A DNA stretch of 64,000 nt from Savagea serpentis (GTDB taxonomy: Bacteria; Bacillota; Bacilli; Bacillales_A; Planococcaceae): positions 124,001 to 188,000 of the forward strand of contig NZ_JADKPV010000002.1 in assembly GCF_015351395.1 (NCBI RefSeq), in the 5' to 3' direction. A program made the translations under genes and the position numbers. This document shows positions 1-8,149 of the stretch, piece by piece (the first letter of the stretch is position 1; the number at the start of each line of letters is the position of its first letter). The notes under the pieces are model-generated. The model did no database searches, was not told where the DNA came from, and saw only the letters and a program-made list of their open reading frames with translations.

Positions 1-892
1 ATGGATTGACGACAGTTGGTGCTTGTAGTCGTTCACCGAGCGTTTGTAATTGTTTGAGTTCTAACGTCCGTTGTTTAGGCATGAACAATTGTACCGTTTC
101 ACGGCCACATAATACCGCACCGTCTGTTTCACGTCCTGCATGCAAGTATGGATAAGATCGTGTGCCACAGCATGGACAATTTTGTTTTCGGAGCGCAGTC
201 GCTCGAATCGATGCATGTTCATCCGTCCATAAGTTCGTCGATTGTAATTTCGGTGTTAATATTCCTTCTCGCAGCCATTTTAACAATTGCGCTGTCTGCC
301 TTGCAGCGACAGTTGTGACAATCGGACTGATAACGCCTACTGTGTCACAAGTCGCGGACTCAGGAGGTAGTGTTTCAAGCAAGCAATGAAGGCAAGGTTC
401 TCCTTCTTGCACACCGATTGGGAAAGTGAGTCCATAACTACCGACACAAGCCCCCATAAAGAAAGGAATACCGAGCTTATGACAGCAATCATTCGCAAGT
501 AAACGCGTCTCTAAATTATCGGTCGCATCGAGGACAGCGTCGTGTCCTTCGATGAGTGCTTCGATATTATGTTTCGTAATATCCACAACATGTGCATGGA
601 TTGTCACGTCGCGATTCACTTTTTCTAAATGTTGTTTCGCCGCAATTGCTTTCGGCATTTGTTGGATGACATCGTCTTCTGTATACAATGTTTGCCGGTG
701 TAAATTCGTCCACTCGATCACATCGCGGTCGACAATTGTTATGTGTCCGACACCTGCTCGTACGAGTAAATCGCTAGAAGCAGATCCGAGTGCACCTGCA
801 CCTAATATGAAAATACGAGCTCGGCGTAATTTTTCTTGTCCAATTATACCGAATGGTTCGAATCGTTGTTGACGGTCATAGCGATGAATCAC
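1..892 (-). CDS. thiF: ThiF/MoeB-family sulfur-carrier adenylyltransferase, 3' end outside window
   Basis: An E1-like enzyme that adenylates the C-terminal glycine of the carrier ThiS so that sulfur can be loaded for thiazole synthesis in the cytosol. I translated this frame by hand: it opens with a GTG whose GTGA overlaps the thiG stop by 4 bp and runs off the left edge, giving about 297 codons. Visible are the nucleotide-binding GAGALGS near residue 31, the DATDN motif near 122, a TCDTVGV segment holding the probable catalytic Cys near 182, and two zinc-binding CxxC pairs (C167/C170 and C239/C242). A C-terminal rhodanese-like tail may lie beyond the edge. Third gene of the thiamine operon. 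MoeB is an alternative reading of the family, but position directly after thiS and thiG favours ThiF. Confidence 0.9.
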   Translation of the reverse strand, partial: MIHRYDRQQRFEPFGIIGQEKLRRARIFILGAGALGSASSDLLVRAGVGHITIVDRDVIEWTNLHRQTLYTEDDVIQQMPKAIAAKQHLEKVNRDVTIHAHVVDITKHNIEALIEGHDAVLDATDNLETRLLANDCCHKLGIPFFMGACVGSYGLTFPIGVQEGEPCLHCLLETLPPESATCDTVGVISPIVTTVAARQTAQLLKWLREGILTPKLQSTNLWTDEHASIRATALRKQNCPCCGTRSYPYLHAGRETDGAVLCGRETVQLFMPKQRTLELKQLQTLGERLQAPTVVNP

Positions 893-1656
893 TCGACGAA
901 CAACCCTTCCATCGGGCTACTTGCGACCGCATAATCTTTTTTCTCGATACGTCCTGCTTCAAATCCGAGTCGTCCTGCTTCGATTGCGAGCTTCATCGCT
1001 TCGGCCATTTTTACAGGATCTTTTGCGCCCGAAACGGCTGTATTTAAAAGAACACCGTCCGCTCCAAGTTCCATTGCGAGTGCCGCATCTGCAGGTGAAC
1101 CGATGCCCGCATCGATAATGACGGGTACTTGGGACTGTTCGATGATAAACTTTAAATTCAATTCATTTAAAATGCCCCGACCTGAGCCAATTGGAGAAGC
1201 ACCAGGCATGATGGCATGTGCTCCGAGTTCTTCTAGTCGACGTGCTAAGACGACATCGTCAGACGTATAAGGAAGAACAGTAAAACCTTCCGCTAACAAC
1301 ATTTCTGTTGCGCGTAATGTCTCTACTGGGTCAGGTAAAAGAGAACGGTCGCACCCGATAATTTCAACTTTAATCATGTCACAGAGCCCTGAAGCTTTCG
1401 CTAGTTTTGCAATGCGCACCGCTTCTTCTGCTGTCTTAGCACCAGCTGTGTTTGGTAGTAATGTATATTTTTTTAAATCCAGTTGTTCCAAAAAGTTCGG
1501 CTGACTCGCTTCAAAAATATTCATACGACGCACAGCGAATGTTAGAACTTCCGCTTCTGAAACTGCGACCGCTTCTTTTTGAACTTCAAATGATGGATAT
1601 TTACCTGTACCTAAAAATAGACGAGATTGGAATGTGTGATTTCCGACTTTTAACAT
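889..1656 (-). CDS. thiG: Thiazole synthase ThiG
   Basis: Builds the thiazole phosphate ring of thiamine from deoxyxylulose 5-phosphate, dehydroglycine and ThiS-thiocarboxylate. The protein is 255 aa, the usual length for the family. The Schiff-base lysine is K96 in MIKVEIIG, and the phosphate-binding GxGS-type loops (ASPIGSGRG and DAGIGSP) follow. I chose the ATG at 1656 because the strong GGAGGAGG site sits just upstream, inside the last codons of thiS, whose stop lies 1 bp away. A longer in-frame start exists inside thiS but has no matching site. Transcribed with tenI-thiS and thiF under the TPP riboswitch. Confidence 0.95.
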   Translation of the reverse strand: MLKVGNHTFQSRLFLGTGKYPSFEVQKEAVAVSEAEVLTFAVRRMNIFEASQPNFLEQLDLKKYTLLPNTAGAKTAEEAVRIAKLAKASGLCDMIKVEIIGCDRSLLPDPVETLRATEMLLAEGFTVLPYTSDDVVLARRLEELGAHAIMPGASPIGSGRGILNELNLKFIIEQSQVPVIIDAGIGSPADAALAMELGADGVLLNTAVSGAKDPVKMAEAMKLAIEAGRLGFEAGRIEKKDYAVASSPMEGLFVE

Positions 1657-1657
1657 A

Positions 1658-2464
1658 TTATCCTCCTCCGACGAAATGAATAATTTCAATTTTGTCGCGA
1701 TCTAAAATAGGTGTATTAAAAGCTTCTGGATCGACAATTCCTTCATTATGTTCAACGACGAAAATACGTTCTTCCAGTTGCAAATGTTGAATAAGTTGTT
1801 CGATCGTTGTCACCGCTTTAGGAAGTTCATATAATTGACCGTTTAATTGAATCGATTTCATATTCGTCTCTCCTTTAATCGTAGTCGCAAATTGTATTGC
1901 ACAGTCGACAGGCGAAGGTGCATGGAAGATCGAAGACATAACAGCGATGCCGTCCACTTGTATGTCACGTAATGTGTCGATATGTTGTATTTGAATGCCT
2001 CCAATGACATAGAGTGGAATCGTTAACTGTTTTTTTATTTTTTTTACCGCTTCTAGTCCTCGTGGGGGTGTATGTTTACTTTGTGTCGCAAACAGATGTC
2101 CAAATGTGACGGAATGTGCACCTGCTCGTTCCGCTTCGAGCGCTTCTTCTAAACTATGGACAGACTTGCGAAAATGAATGTTTGGAAACGCAGTTGTCGC
2201 ATAGTGTAATGGCATACTGTAATACGGCAATTGAACCGTCGGAATATGATAAGCATGCGCTAAGTCGACACGTTCATGAACGACGAGTTGCTCAGAGGTT
2301 ACTCCATTTTCTAAAATAAAATCAAACAGCTCACAAAGCTCGGCGGCAGTTTTCGATTTTTCACGAATGACAAATTCATCTACGAAAGGTGCAAGGGCGA
2401 CAATCGTCTCACCTAATTGACTAATATTATATGTGTCTGTCGTTACAGCAATTAATTTCATCAT
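1658..2464 (-). CDS. TenI-like thiazole tautomerase fused in frame to ThiS sulfur carrier
   Basis: A single uninterrupted frame of 268 codons. Residues 1 to about 200 are a ThiE/TenI (beta/alpha)8-barrel: it opens [10 protein letters not shown], carries a [17 protein letters not shown] segment like the TenI active-site strand, and has GGIQ and VDGIAVMSS barrel strands. TenI aromatises the thiazole tautomer. The last 67 residues, from the ATG at 1861, are a complete ThiS with the C-terminal VGGG that accepts sulfur. No stop separates the two parts, but a good Shine-Dalgarno site precedes the ThiS methionine, so free ThiS could also be made by internal initiation. The start at 2464 follows AAGGAAGG; ATG at 2461 is equally possible. 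In B. subtilis tenI and thiS are separate genes with thiO between them. Confidence 0.85.
   Translation of the reverse strand: MMKLIAVTTDTYNISQLGETIVALAPFVDEFVIREKSKTAAELCELFDFILENGVTSEQLVVHERVDLAHAYHIPTVQLPYYSMPLHYATTAFPNIHFRKSVHSLEEALEAERAGAHSVTFGHLFATQSKHTPPRGLEAVKKIKKQLTIPLYVIGGIQIQHIDTLRDIQVDGIAVMSSIFHAPSPVDCAIQFATTIKGETNMKSIQLNGQLYELPKAVTTIEQLIQHLQLEERIFVVEHNEGIVDPEAFNTPILDRDKIEIIHFVGGG
1868..1876 (-). promoter_or_regulatory. Internal ribosome binding site before the ThiS part of the tenI-thiS frame
   Basis: AAAGGAGAG, followed by six bases and the ATG at 1861. It lies inside the fused frame and is as good as the sites used by neighbouring genes, so ThiS may be translated separately from the same message. 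Confidence 0.6.
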
Positions 2465-2487
2465 AATTCCTTCCTTTACTTCATCGT

Positions 2488-2520
2488 AAAAAAACCGTAC
2501 CTCGAAAATCGAGGTACGGT
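2488..2520 (-). terminator. Expression-platform terminator of the TPP riboswitch
   Basis: A 12-bp perfect stem (ACCGTACCTCGA and its complement) with a 3-nt loop, followed by seven U on the minus strand. It lies between the THI-box aptamer and the tenI start, as expected for a transcription-terminating riboswitch. Confidence 0.9.
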
Positions 2521-2550
2521 CTATTTTCAAAAAAGCATGCAGAAAATAAG

Positions 2551-2646
2551 CCACTTCCCTCCGCAAGTTCGAACTTGTTCAGGTGATAAGGGTATCAAAG
2601 TTACACTTTTCTCTCAGTCCTTCATAAAGGATTCCCCTAATGGTTG
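2551..2646 (-). promoter_or_regulatory. TPP (THI-box) riboswitch
   Basis: Reading the minus strand, the conserved THI-box blocks appear in order: AGGGGAAT, GGACTGAGAG, TGATACCCTT, ATCACCTGAACAAGTT and GCGGAGGGAAG. These match the known aptamer core (CUGAGA, ACCCUU, GAACCUGA, AGGGA). The terminator at 2488-2520 follows. High TPP should stop transcription before tenI-thiS-thiG-thiF. Confidence 0.95.
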
Positions 2647-2839
2647 TGTGAATCTATACAATTTGCTTATTTCAGCATAGCACATGTTACGAGAAATTGA
2701 AAAGAGGACAATTTTCTAATTTTGAAAAAACGCACATTTCATATTAAAATTTATAAAATGTTCATAAAAACCGAACGATATCTCTTTTTATCACTTCAAA
2801 TATAGCTTATACTGAAGAAAAGTCGAAAAAGGAGCGCGA

Positions 2840-3526
2840 GTGAAGATGAACTTATTATATGCAGGGAAGACGAAAGATGTGTATGAAGGAGAAGGAGACA
2901 CAGTCATTTTAAAATTTAAAGATGATGTGACAGGGACAGACGGTGTATTTGATCCGGGAGCGAACACAGTCGGTTTAACAATCGATGGAATGGGTCAATC
3001 AGGATTACGTATGACGACATTTTTCTTCGAGAAAATGGCGGAACACGGAGTAGCGACACATTTCGTATCTTCGAATATTGAAGAGTCGACGATGACAGTA
3101 AAAAAAGCGACGATGTTCGGCAATGGACTCGAAGTAATTTGTCGTTATCGTGCAGTCGGAAGCTTTTACCGCCGCTACGGCCAATATTGTGAAGAAGGTC
3201 AAACACTCGATGCTTTCGTAGAAGTGACATTAAAAGATGACGAGCGCAATGACCCACCAATTTCAAAAGACGGACTCGTCATGCTCGGACTTTTAACAGC
3301 GGAAGAATATGATGAATTAGAACAAATGACGAAACAAATTTCAGGAATCGTCAAAGAGGAATTAGCGAAGCGTGAACTCGAGTTGTACGATATTAAACTT
3401 GAATTCGGTCGTGATTCAGCAGGAGCGCTCATGCTCATCGATGAAATTTCTGGTGGAAATATGCGTGCCTACGGTAAAGACGGTTACGTAGAGCCACTTG
3501 AATTAGAAAAGTTAATGTTAGCTTAA
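2840..3526 (+). CDS. purC: SAICAR synthetase (phosphoribosylaminoimidazole-succinocarboxamide synthase)
   Basis: Ligates aspartate to CAIR in de novo purine synthesis, using ATP. The protein is 228 aa. It has the N-terminal LLYAGKTKDVYE strand, the EVICRYRAVGS segment (equivalent to the EVVVRNxxxGS block of the family), the NDPPIS loop and IDEISGGNMR near the C-terminus. It stands alone, away from any other pur gene and with terminators on both sides, which is unusual because purC normally sits in the purEKBCSQLFMNHD operon. A second purC elsewhere in the genome is therefore possible. The GTG at 2840 is 5 nt after AAAGGAG; the ATG at 2846 is an alternative. Confidence 0.85.
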   Translation: MKMNLLYAGKTKDVYEGEGDTVILKFKDDVTGTDGVFDPGANTVGLTIDGMGQSGLRMTTFFFEKMAEHGVATHFVSSNIEESTMTVKKATMFGNGLEVICRYRAVGSFYRRYGQYCEEGQTLDAFVEVTLKDDERNDPPISKDGLVMLGLLTAEEYDELEQMTKQISGIVKEELAKRELELYDIKLEFGRDSAGALMLIDEISGGNMRAYGKDGYVEPLELEKLMLA

Positions 3527-3532
3527 TCATAA

Positions 3533-3596
3533 AAAAGATGAGAATTCTTTCTAGGCTGTTTTCAGAGCAGCGAATAGAAAGAATTCTCGTCTTTTC
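3533..3596. terminator. Bidirectional terminator between purC and the CAP-domain gene
   Basis: Two 21-nt arms (3533-3553 and 3575-3595) that pair almost perfectly, flanked by A and T tracts. The downstream T tract overlaps the stop of the convergent gene. Confidence 0.85.
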
Positions 3597-4731
3597 ATTC
3601 TTTTAAAAATAGTTGCGTAAAATAGGGGATTTCATCTTCGTTAAAGGCAACACCGATTCCAGCAGTCGTATATTTCGGAGTTAATGTATTCATGCGATGC
3701 TCATAAGAATTCATCAACCCTTCATGAGCGAAAATCGGACTGAATTGTCCATAAGCTAAATTTTCTCCTGCTTGTGTGTAATGAATACGATCTTTTCGCA
3801 TTCTTTCAAACGGTGATTCACCTTGTAAATTTGTATGGCTAAAGTAGTTATTTTTCGCCATATCTATACTATGTTTTCTCGCAGTAGAAGCTAAAGGGTC
3901 ATGAAAACGTAAAATGCTTTTACCTTCGCGCACCCGCACAGCATTTGTTAATTCGAATAATAGTTGCTCATAGCTGTTGCGTAAAGATTGACTGCTTGAA
4001 ACGTACATCGATTCTCTTTGTTTTTCTAAAGCTTTCGCTACGACAAGCAAGGAGGTTAATGTATAATTTCGGTGCTCATCATAAAAAGCATAGACGTATC
4101 GATCTTCTAATTGGAAAACATCTAATCCCTCATTTTCTTGTAAGACGAAAATAGTGCGACCTTTTGTCATTTCATGTAATGGTTTTCCGTATGTTTTCCG
4201 AACGGACTCTCTCGCATCACCATAATGGACAGGTTCACTTAAAAGAGTCTCTGGGCTGTTCGTATATAATCCTGCAATTTGATTTTGTTGGTCGTAGGAG
4301 ATGAGCATAAAACGATGATAGTTTTCATGATATACGTGCCAGACGGTTTGATATTCATTGAGCAAAGTACGTTTCGGTTCGCCTAAAGCGTCTAGGATTG
4401 TCTCGTGAGAGAGTCCTAGTGACAAAGTTCCTTCTTCATTAATACTTGCAGGAAGGGTCTCTGCTGGTGGCGTGGCGACTTCTTCTAATACAGGTTTTTT
4501 AACTACACCGCGCACGCGATCATACACATCACCGGCATTACGTTTAATAGATTCCCACATTTGAGAAGGCCATTCACTTGTTTTGGCACGCTCTGTCCAT
4601 TGTTCCACTTTAACGTCGACAGGGTGTAAGAAATCTAAATTGACATAATCTGTCGTATACTTTTCCCACAAAGGTCGCGTAAAGTATAAAATGAATAAGA
4701 GTACAGTTATTCGAAAAATTGTTTTCCACAT
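3595..4731 (-). CDS. YlbC-like membrane-anchored CAP-domain protein
   Basis: 378 aa. One N-terminal membrane segment (about residues 3-20) is followed by an extracytoplasmic part. A CAP-associated N-terminal domain (roughly 90-240) contains the repeated LGxP pattern LDALGEPKRT and RKTYGKPL. A CAP/SCP domain (about 255-378) has NAVRVREG, ARKHSIDMAKNNYFSHTN and GENLAYG. Domain order matches B. subtilis YlbC, whose job is not well defined; CAP domains outside sporulation are generally secreted or surface proteins. I chose the ATG at 4731 because GAGAGGTG lies six bases upstream; the in-frame GTG at 4740 overlaps that site. Confidence 0.8.
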   Translation of the reverse strand: MWKTIFRITVLLFILYFTRPLWEKYTTDYVNLDFLHPVDVKVEQWTERAKTSEWPSQMWESIKRNAGDVYDRVRGVVKKPVLEEVATPPAETLPASINEEGTLSLGLSHETILDALGEPKRTLLNEYQTVWHVYHENYHRFMLISYDQQNQIAGLYTNSPETLLSEPVHYGDARESVRKTYGKPLHEMTKGRTIFVLQENEGLDVFQLEDRYVYAFYDEHRNYTLTSLLVVAKALEKQRESMYVSSSQSLRNSYEQLLFELTNAVRVREGKSILRFHDPLASTARKHSIDMAKNNYFSHTNLQGESPFERMRKDRIHYTQAGENLAYGQFSPIFAHEGLMNSYEHRMNTLTPKYTTAGIGVAFNEDEIPYFTQLFLKE

Positions 4732-4798
4732 ATTGTTCACCTCTCGAAACTATGACAAGTCTCATGGTATACTGAATTGTAAAGAAAGGGGGATGCGT

Positions 4799-4900
4799 AT
4801 GTTTGAATTTGGTTCAGGCAGTACGCCTGATTGGTTTTTTGCCATAGCCATCGCTGTAATTTTAGCCCTCATCGTTATTATAAAGTGGGTAACCCGATAA
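4799..4900 (+). CDS. Small single-pass membrane protein, 33 aa
   Basis: MFEFGSGSTPDWFFAIAI at the start, then a hydrophobic stretch of about 18 residues and a short basic end (KWVTR). The start is set by AAAGGGGG six bases before the ATG at 4799; another ATG at 4793 touches the site. I do not recognise the family. It lies divergent to the YlbC-like gene and leads into two further genes on the same strand, all before one terminator, so it looks like the first gene of a three-gene unit. Confidence 0.6.
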   Translation: MFEFGSGSTPDWFFAIAIAVILALIVIIKWVTR

Positions 4901-4913
4901 TGAAAGTTGGTAG

Positions 4914-5366
4914 ATGATGTTAACATTTGAACAGAAACAAAAAGTGATTGAAGAATTTCCGAATCTTACGAAGAAAGAAGTATCCTTGAAGCGATTAAAT
5001 TATCATTTAGATGAAAGTATATATGATAAAACAGTGGTCGTACAACATTTACATCCGAATGGTAATGGCTTCGTATACGTTGGTGATTTACCGCAATATG
5101 AAGCGGATAGCCGAGGATTGTACAATATTCGTATGGCTTCTGAAGAAGAGCTGACACAAGTCATTGCTGACTCGATTCGTCTCTTAACAACACCATATGA
5201 ACCGGTTGAAGAAGTGTGGGTCGATGATCGGGATAATGAACTCGTATTGTTAGAAGAACAAGGCGCTTGGAATGTTTATTTTGATGATCAGTTAGAAGAT
5301 AGTTTTGGTGATCGTGAAGAGGCGACAAATTATTTAAAAGGGCAACAGTGTAAGAAAAAGGAGTGA
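4914..5366 (+). CDS. Conserved hypothetical acidic cytoplasmic protein, 150 aa
   Basis: No signal peptide or membrane segment. The N-terminal half has a KRLNYHLDES segment and a beta-rich HPNGNGFVYVGDLP patch; the C-terminal half (VWVDDRDNELVLLEEQGAWNV) reads like a small alpha/beta fold. I do not recognise a family. The start is ATG at 4914 or 4917; the upstream site (GTTGG) is weak, so translation may be coupled to the small gene ending 14 bp earlier. It is followed after 7 bp by another small membrane-protein gene. Confidence 0.65.
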   Translation: MMLTFEQKQKVIEEFPNLTKKEVSLKRLNYHLDESIYDKTVVVQHLHPNGNGFVYVGDLPQYEADSRGLYNIRMASEEELTQVIADSIRLLTTPYEPVEEVWVDDRDNELVLLEEQGAWNVYFDDQLEDSFGDREEATNYLKGQQCKKKE

Positions 5367-5373
5367 GACTTCT

Positions 5374-5553
5374 ATGAAGGGAAAACCATTTGTCATCGGG
5401 CTTATCATCGGTGTCATCATCATCGTCGGAGCGGTTACTTTAGCGATGATGTTGACGATTAACGGAATGAAAAAAGAGCAACAAAAAGATGAGCAAAGTC
5501 ATCTTCCTATCGAGTCTATTCAAGTAACAACAGCTAGTCAAACGATCGTTTGA
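5374..5553 (+). CDS. Small membrane protein, 59 aa
   Basis: Translated by hand: MKGKPFVIGLIIGVIIIVGA begins it, giving one long hydrophobic helix (about residues 6-29), then a polar tail rich in Gln, Lys and Glu. AAGGAG upstream overlaps the end of the preceding gene. The last codons and the stop fall within the left arm and loop of the operon terminator, so the coding sequence is part of the hairpin. Function unknown; the last gene of the 4799-5553 unit. Confidence 0.6.
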   Translation: MKGKPFVIGLIIGVIIIVGAVTLAMMLTINGMKKEQQKDEQSHLPIESIQVTTASQTIV

Positions 5554-5567
5554 CTAGCTGTTGTTTT
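5526..5567 (+). terminator. Rho-independent terminator overlapping a coding end
   Basis: A stem of about 18 bp built from AACAACAGCTAGTCAAACG and its complement, a short loop, then TTTT. The stop codon of the 59-aa gene at 5551-5553 lies inside the right arm. Confidence 0.9.
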
Positions 5568-5593
5568 ATATGCATTACTACATGCCTCTCGTT

Positions 5594-6655
5594 TTAAATT
5601 TGTAGTAGCACATAACTGAGTAATAAAAAGCTTACATAAAGCAAAGCAGTCGTCGCAATAAAAATGAAGTGATTTCTTTTATACATGACCACGACAGCGA
5701 TAAACTCTCGCAACATCGCATTTGGCCAATAATAAAGAGCCGTTTTCCCACCGATACCTTGGGCATTTAAATCCGCTAATTTCGCATAAATTCCTGCGCG
5801 AAATACGTGGTAGTTGTTTGTTGAAAATAATGCGCGATATGTTTTACCTTCTGCTTCTTCTTCGATTAAAGCTTTTGAAAACTTCATATTTTCAAACGTA
5901 GTCGTCGACTGAGCTTCCATTCGAGTATGTTCAATAGGAATTCCTTGATCGACTGCAAAATCGCGCATTGCTTCTGCTTCTGACAATGCTTCATCTGGTC
6001 CTTGACCTCCTGAAAAGACTAAAATAGGAGGTTGTCCAGTCGCGGCTGTTTGTTTCTCGTAAAATTCAATCGCTTTAAAAATTCTACTTTGCAATAGTGG
6101 AGAAACGATATGTCCGTTAATTAATCCACTTCCGAGTACGATGACATAGTCTTTATTGTAGCGCGGACGATACCAATGATAGAGGAAAGACGACATCACA
6201 TAAATGACAAAGTGGAAGGCGAAATAAAAACAGATGAAAAGTCCAAAGTTTACGAAGTGCTGGGCACCGGGAAATAATAATTGATTCCAATCAAAAAGTG
6301 GTATGAAAAATAAAGAGAGTGTTCCAATCCCAAGTAATAAAGTTAAAATATTTGATTTTTTTAATCCTTCACGTCGAATTAAAATGCGTGCATTCCATAT
6401 AGAAGCACCCGCGATAATAAAGCCTCCAAAAATAGCGAAAAATATAAAGATTAAAAAAACGATTCCGACGATGACCATTAAAATAACATTGTTATAAGTG
6501 AACGCTGCATATGTTAATGAAACGAGGGAGAAAAAAAGAAAAATTAAAAAAAGAAAACCATTACTCACTTTGCGCCGATCGTGTAAATACGAAAATAGAA
6601 AAATAAGAAAAGCGAGAACGGTAGGACCATATATTGCATAATCAATAAATTCCAA
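5594..6655 (-). CDS. YdcF/SanA-like DUF218 membrane protein
   Basis: 353 aa. Five or so membrane helices in the first 165 residues, then a DUF218 domain (about 168-320) with DYVIVLGSGL, LVFSGGQGPDEALSEAEAM and ENMKFSKAL, then a final C-terminal helix. DUF218 proteins of this layout are inner-membrane proteins thought to act in envelope maintenance; the reaction is not established. The start codon is TTG at 6655, nine bases after GGAAGGGG. It is a single gene converging on the 4799-5553 unit, whose terminator also faces it. Confidence 0.75.
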   Translation of the reverse strand: MEFIDYAIYGPTVLAFLIFLFSYLHDRRKVSNGFLFLIFLFFSLVSLTYAAFTYNNVILMVIVGIVFLIFIFFAIFGGFIIAGASIWNARILIRREGLKKSNILTLLLGIGTLSLFFIPLFDWNQLLFPGAQHFVNFGLFICFYFAFHFVIYVMSSFLYHWYRPRYNKDYVIVLGSGLINGHIVSPLLQSRIFKAIEFYEKQTAATGQPPILVFSGGQGPDEALSEAEAMRDFAVDQGIPIEHTRMEAQSTTTFENMKFSKALIEEEAEGKTYRALFSTNNYHVFRAGIYAKLADLNAQGIGGKTALYYWPNAMLREFIAVVVMYKRNHFIFIATTALLYVSFLLLSYVLLQI

Positions 6656-6702
6656 AGAATGAGACCCCTTCCATTTTTCAATCGTATCGTTATTTTAACA
6701 CG

Positions 6703-6732
6703 AAAAAACCCTCTCGCAAATGCGAGAGGGTT
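6703..6732 (-). terminator. Terminator of the cold-shock gene
   Basis: A 12-bp perfect stem (AACCCTCTCGCA) with a 2-nt loop, followed on the minus strand by six U. Confidence 0.9.
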
Positions 6733-6748
6733 GAATGTGTAAAGTTAA

Positions 6749-6949
6749 TTACGCTTTGTTAACGTTAGTTGCTTGAAGTCCACGTTGGCCTTCTTCGATT
6801 TCGAAGTTAACGTCTTGACCTTCTTCGAGTGTTTTGAAACCTTCGCCTTGGATAGCAGTGAAGTGAACGAATACGTCGTCTCCTTCTTCGCGCTCAATAA
6901 ATCCGAATCCTTTTTCTGCGTTAAACCATTTTACTTTACCTTGTTCCAT
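6749..6949 (-). CDS. Cold-shock protein (CspA/CspB family)
   Basis: 66 aa, the family length. A single OB-fold with both nucleic-acid-binding motifs visible: KGFGFIE (RNP1) and DVFVHF (RNP2). Binds single-stranded RNA and DNA and melts RNA structure. The ATG at 6949 lies 8 nt after GAGGAGG; an upstream in-frame start lacks a site. Monocistronic, with a promoter about 130 bp upstream and therefore a 5' leader near 120 nt, as is typical for cold-inducible csp messages. It cannot be assigned to cspB, cspC or cspD from sequence alone. Confidence 0.95.
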   Translation of the reverse strand: MEQGKVKWFNAEKGFGFIEREEGDDVFVHFTAIQGEGFKTLEEGQDVNFEIEEGQRGLQATNVNKA

Positions 6950-7075
6950 CTTTGTTTCCTCCTCGTACGTTGCACCTTGCAAATCGTACATATGTTACTA
7001 TCCTTGCTCTACCCTAGAAGTCGTCAAACGTATAACGTGACAAAGTCGTGCTTCGAACAAAAATAATTCTTCTTT

Positions 7076-7104
7076 ATCATATCAAAGTAATTTACATAAA
7101 GCAA
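7076..7104 (-). promoter_or_regulatory. Sigma-A-type promoter for the cold-shock gene
   Basis: On the minus strand TTGCTT, 17 bp, TATGAT. Transcription would begin near 7069 and leave a leader of about 120 nt before the ATG at 6949. Confidence 0.6.
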
Positions 7105-7459
7105 CAGTTATGATGACAATAGACAAAATAACTTTCAAGTATAACGAAATAGACATAGAAAATTTTCTGAAATATCTCATTTTTTCGCATGCTGTCGCGC
7201 TTTAACTATGCTTGTTAAAAATTCAAGCTCTTTTGCCGTTTCAATTAATAGTTAAACTGCCATTGCTATTTCATGAAATGATAGATAGTTCTTGCGATGT
7301 AGCATTCACTCGTTGTCCGTAATAATTCAAATATCACTGAGACTGGCAGCATAGGAAATATTTTCGCATCTTCAAAGAAAATTAAGAATTAGGATGAATA
7401 TTTCTTCATTGTTACGATTTAAGATAGAAATAATGAATGAAACGGAAGGAATGAATGAA
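7105..7459. other. AT-rich intergenic region before the ABC exporter
   Basis: About 355 bp between the csp promoter and the ABC-transporter start. I see no convincing coding frame, repeat or terminator in it. In-frame ATGs at 7394 and 7433 extend the ABC gene upstream but have no ribosome binding site. Confidence 0.5.
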
Positions 7460-8149
7460 ATGATTCAAGTGAGCGAATTAAGCCATCACTTTACGATAGG
7501 TAAAAAAGATACGTATAAAGAAATACCTGTTGTTCAACATGTAAATTTTCAAGTAGAAGAAGGAGAAGTCGTTTCCATTGTCGGACGAAGTGGTTCTGGA
7601 AAATCGACATTGCTCCATTTGTTAGCGGGTTTTATGCAACCTATAGAAGGAAGAATTTTATTGAATAAAACAGAATTGACTGCGATGAATGAAGAACAGA
7701 GGGCGCAATTTCGTCTCCAATCACTCGGATTTATTTTTCAAAACTTTCAATTGCTCCCTGGTTTAACCGCTTATGAAAATGTCGAGTTCCCACTAGTTTT
7801 GATGGGTATAGAGGAACAAGAGCGCAAAGTGAGAGTGGATGAAATTATGGAAAGGGTCGGTTTAACATCTGTCGGTCCTCATTATCCGAATGAGTTATCG
7901 GGCGGACAACAACAACGTGTCGGAATTGCACGTGCTTTAATTAATCGCCCTGCCATTATTTTGGCGGATGAACCGACAGGAAGTTTAGATTCCGAAACGG
8001 AGAAAGATATTTTAATGCTCATTCAATCATTAAATCAAAAAGAAGGCATTACATTCATCATCATTACTCACGATGAAGCGGTCGCACAAGCAGCGGATCG
8101 CACGTATACGATGCATGATGGCCAATTGATTGGAGGAGAGAGACTGTGA
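7460..8149 (+). CDS. ABC transporter ATP-binding protein (MacB/LolD/YknY type)
   Basis: 229 aa from the chosen ATG at 7460, which is 10 nt after GGAAGG; ATG at 7451 is possible. Walker A is GRSGSGKST, the signature LSGGQQQR, Walker [11 protein letters not shown], and the switch histidine lies in IITHDE. The [10 protein letters not shown] wording is typical of the MacB-type mechanotransmission family. It overlaps the following FtsX-like permease by 4 bp, so the two form one exporter. No membrane-fusion (YknX-like) gene accompanies them. Substrate unknown: peptide, antibiotic or lipid export are the usual options. Confidence 0.9.
   Translation: MIQVSELSHHFTIGKKDTYKEIPVVQHVNFQVEEGEVVSIVGRSGSGKSTLLHLLAGFMQPIEGRILLNKTELTAMNEEQRAQFRLQSLGFIFQNFQLLPGLTAYENVEFPLVLMGIEEQERKVRVDEIMERVGLTSVGPHYPNELSGGQQQRVGIARALINRPAIILADEPTGSLDSETEKDILMLIQSLNQKEGITFIIITHDEAVAQAADRTYTMHDGQLIGGERL

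Noticed and set aside
2755-2790. Possible PurR boxes (CGAAC and GTTC) before purC
   Set aside because: The two motifs point away from each other and lie about 10 bp apart, unlike the inverted pair with 16-17 bp spacing used by PurR.
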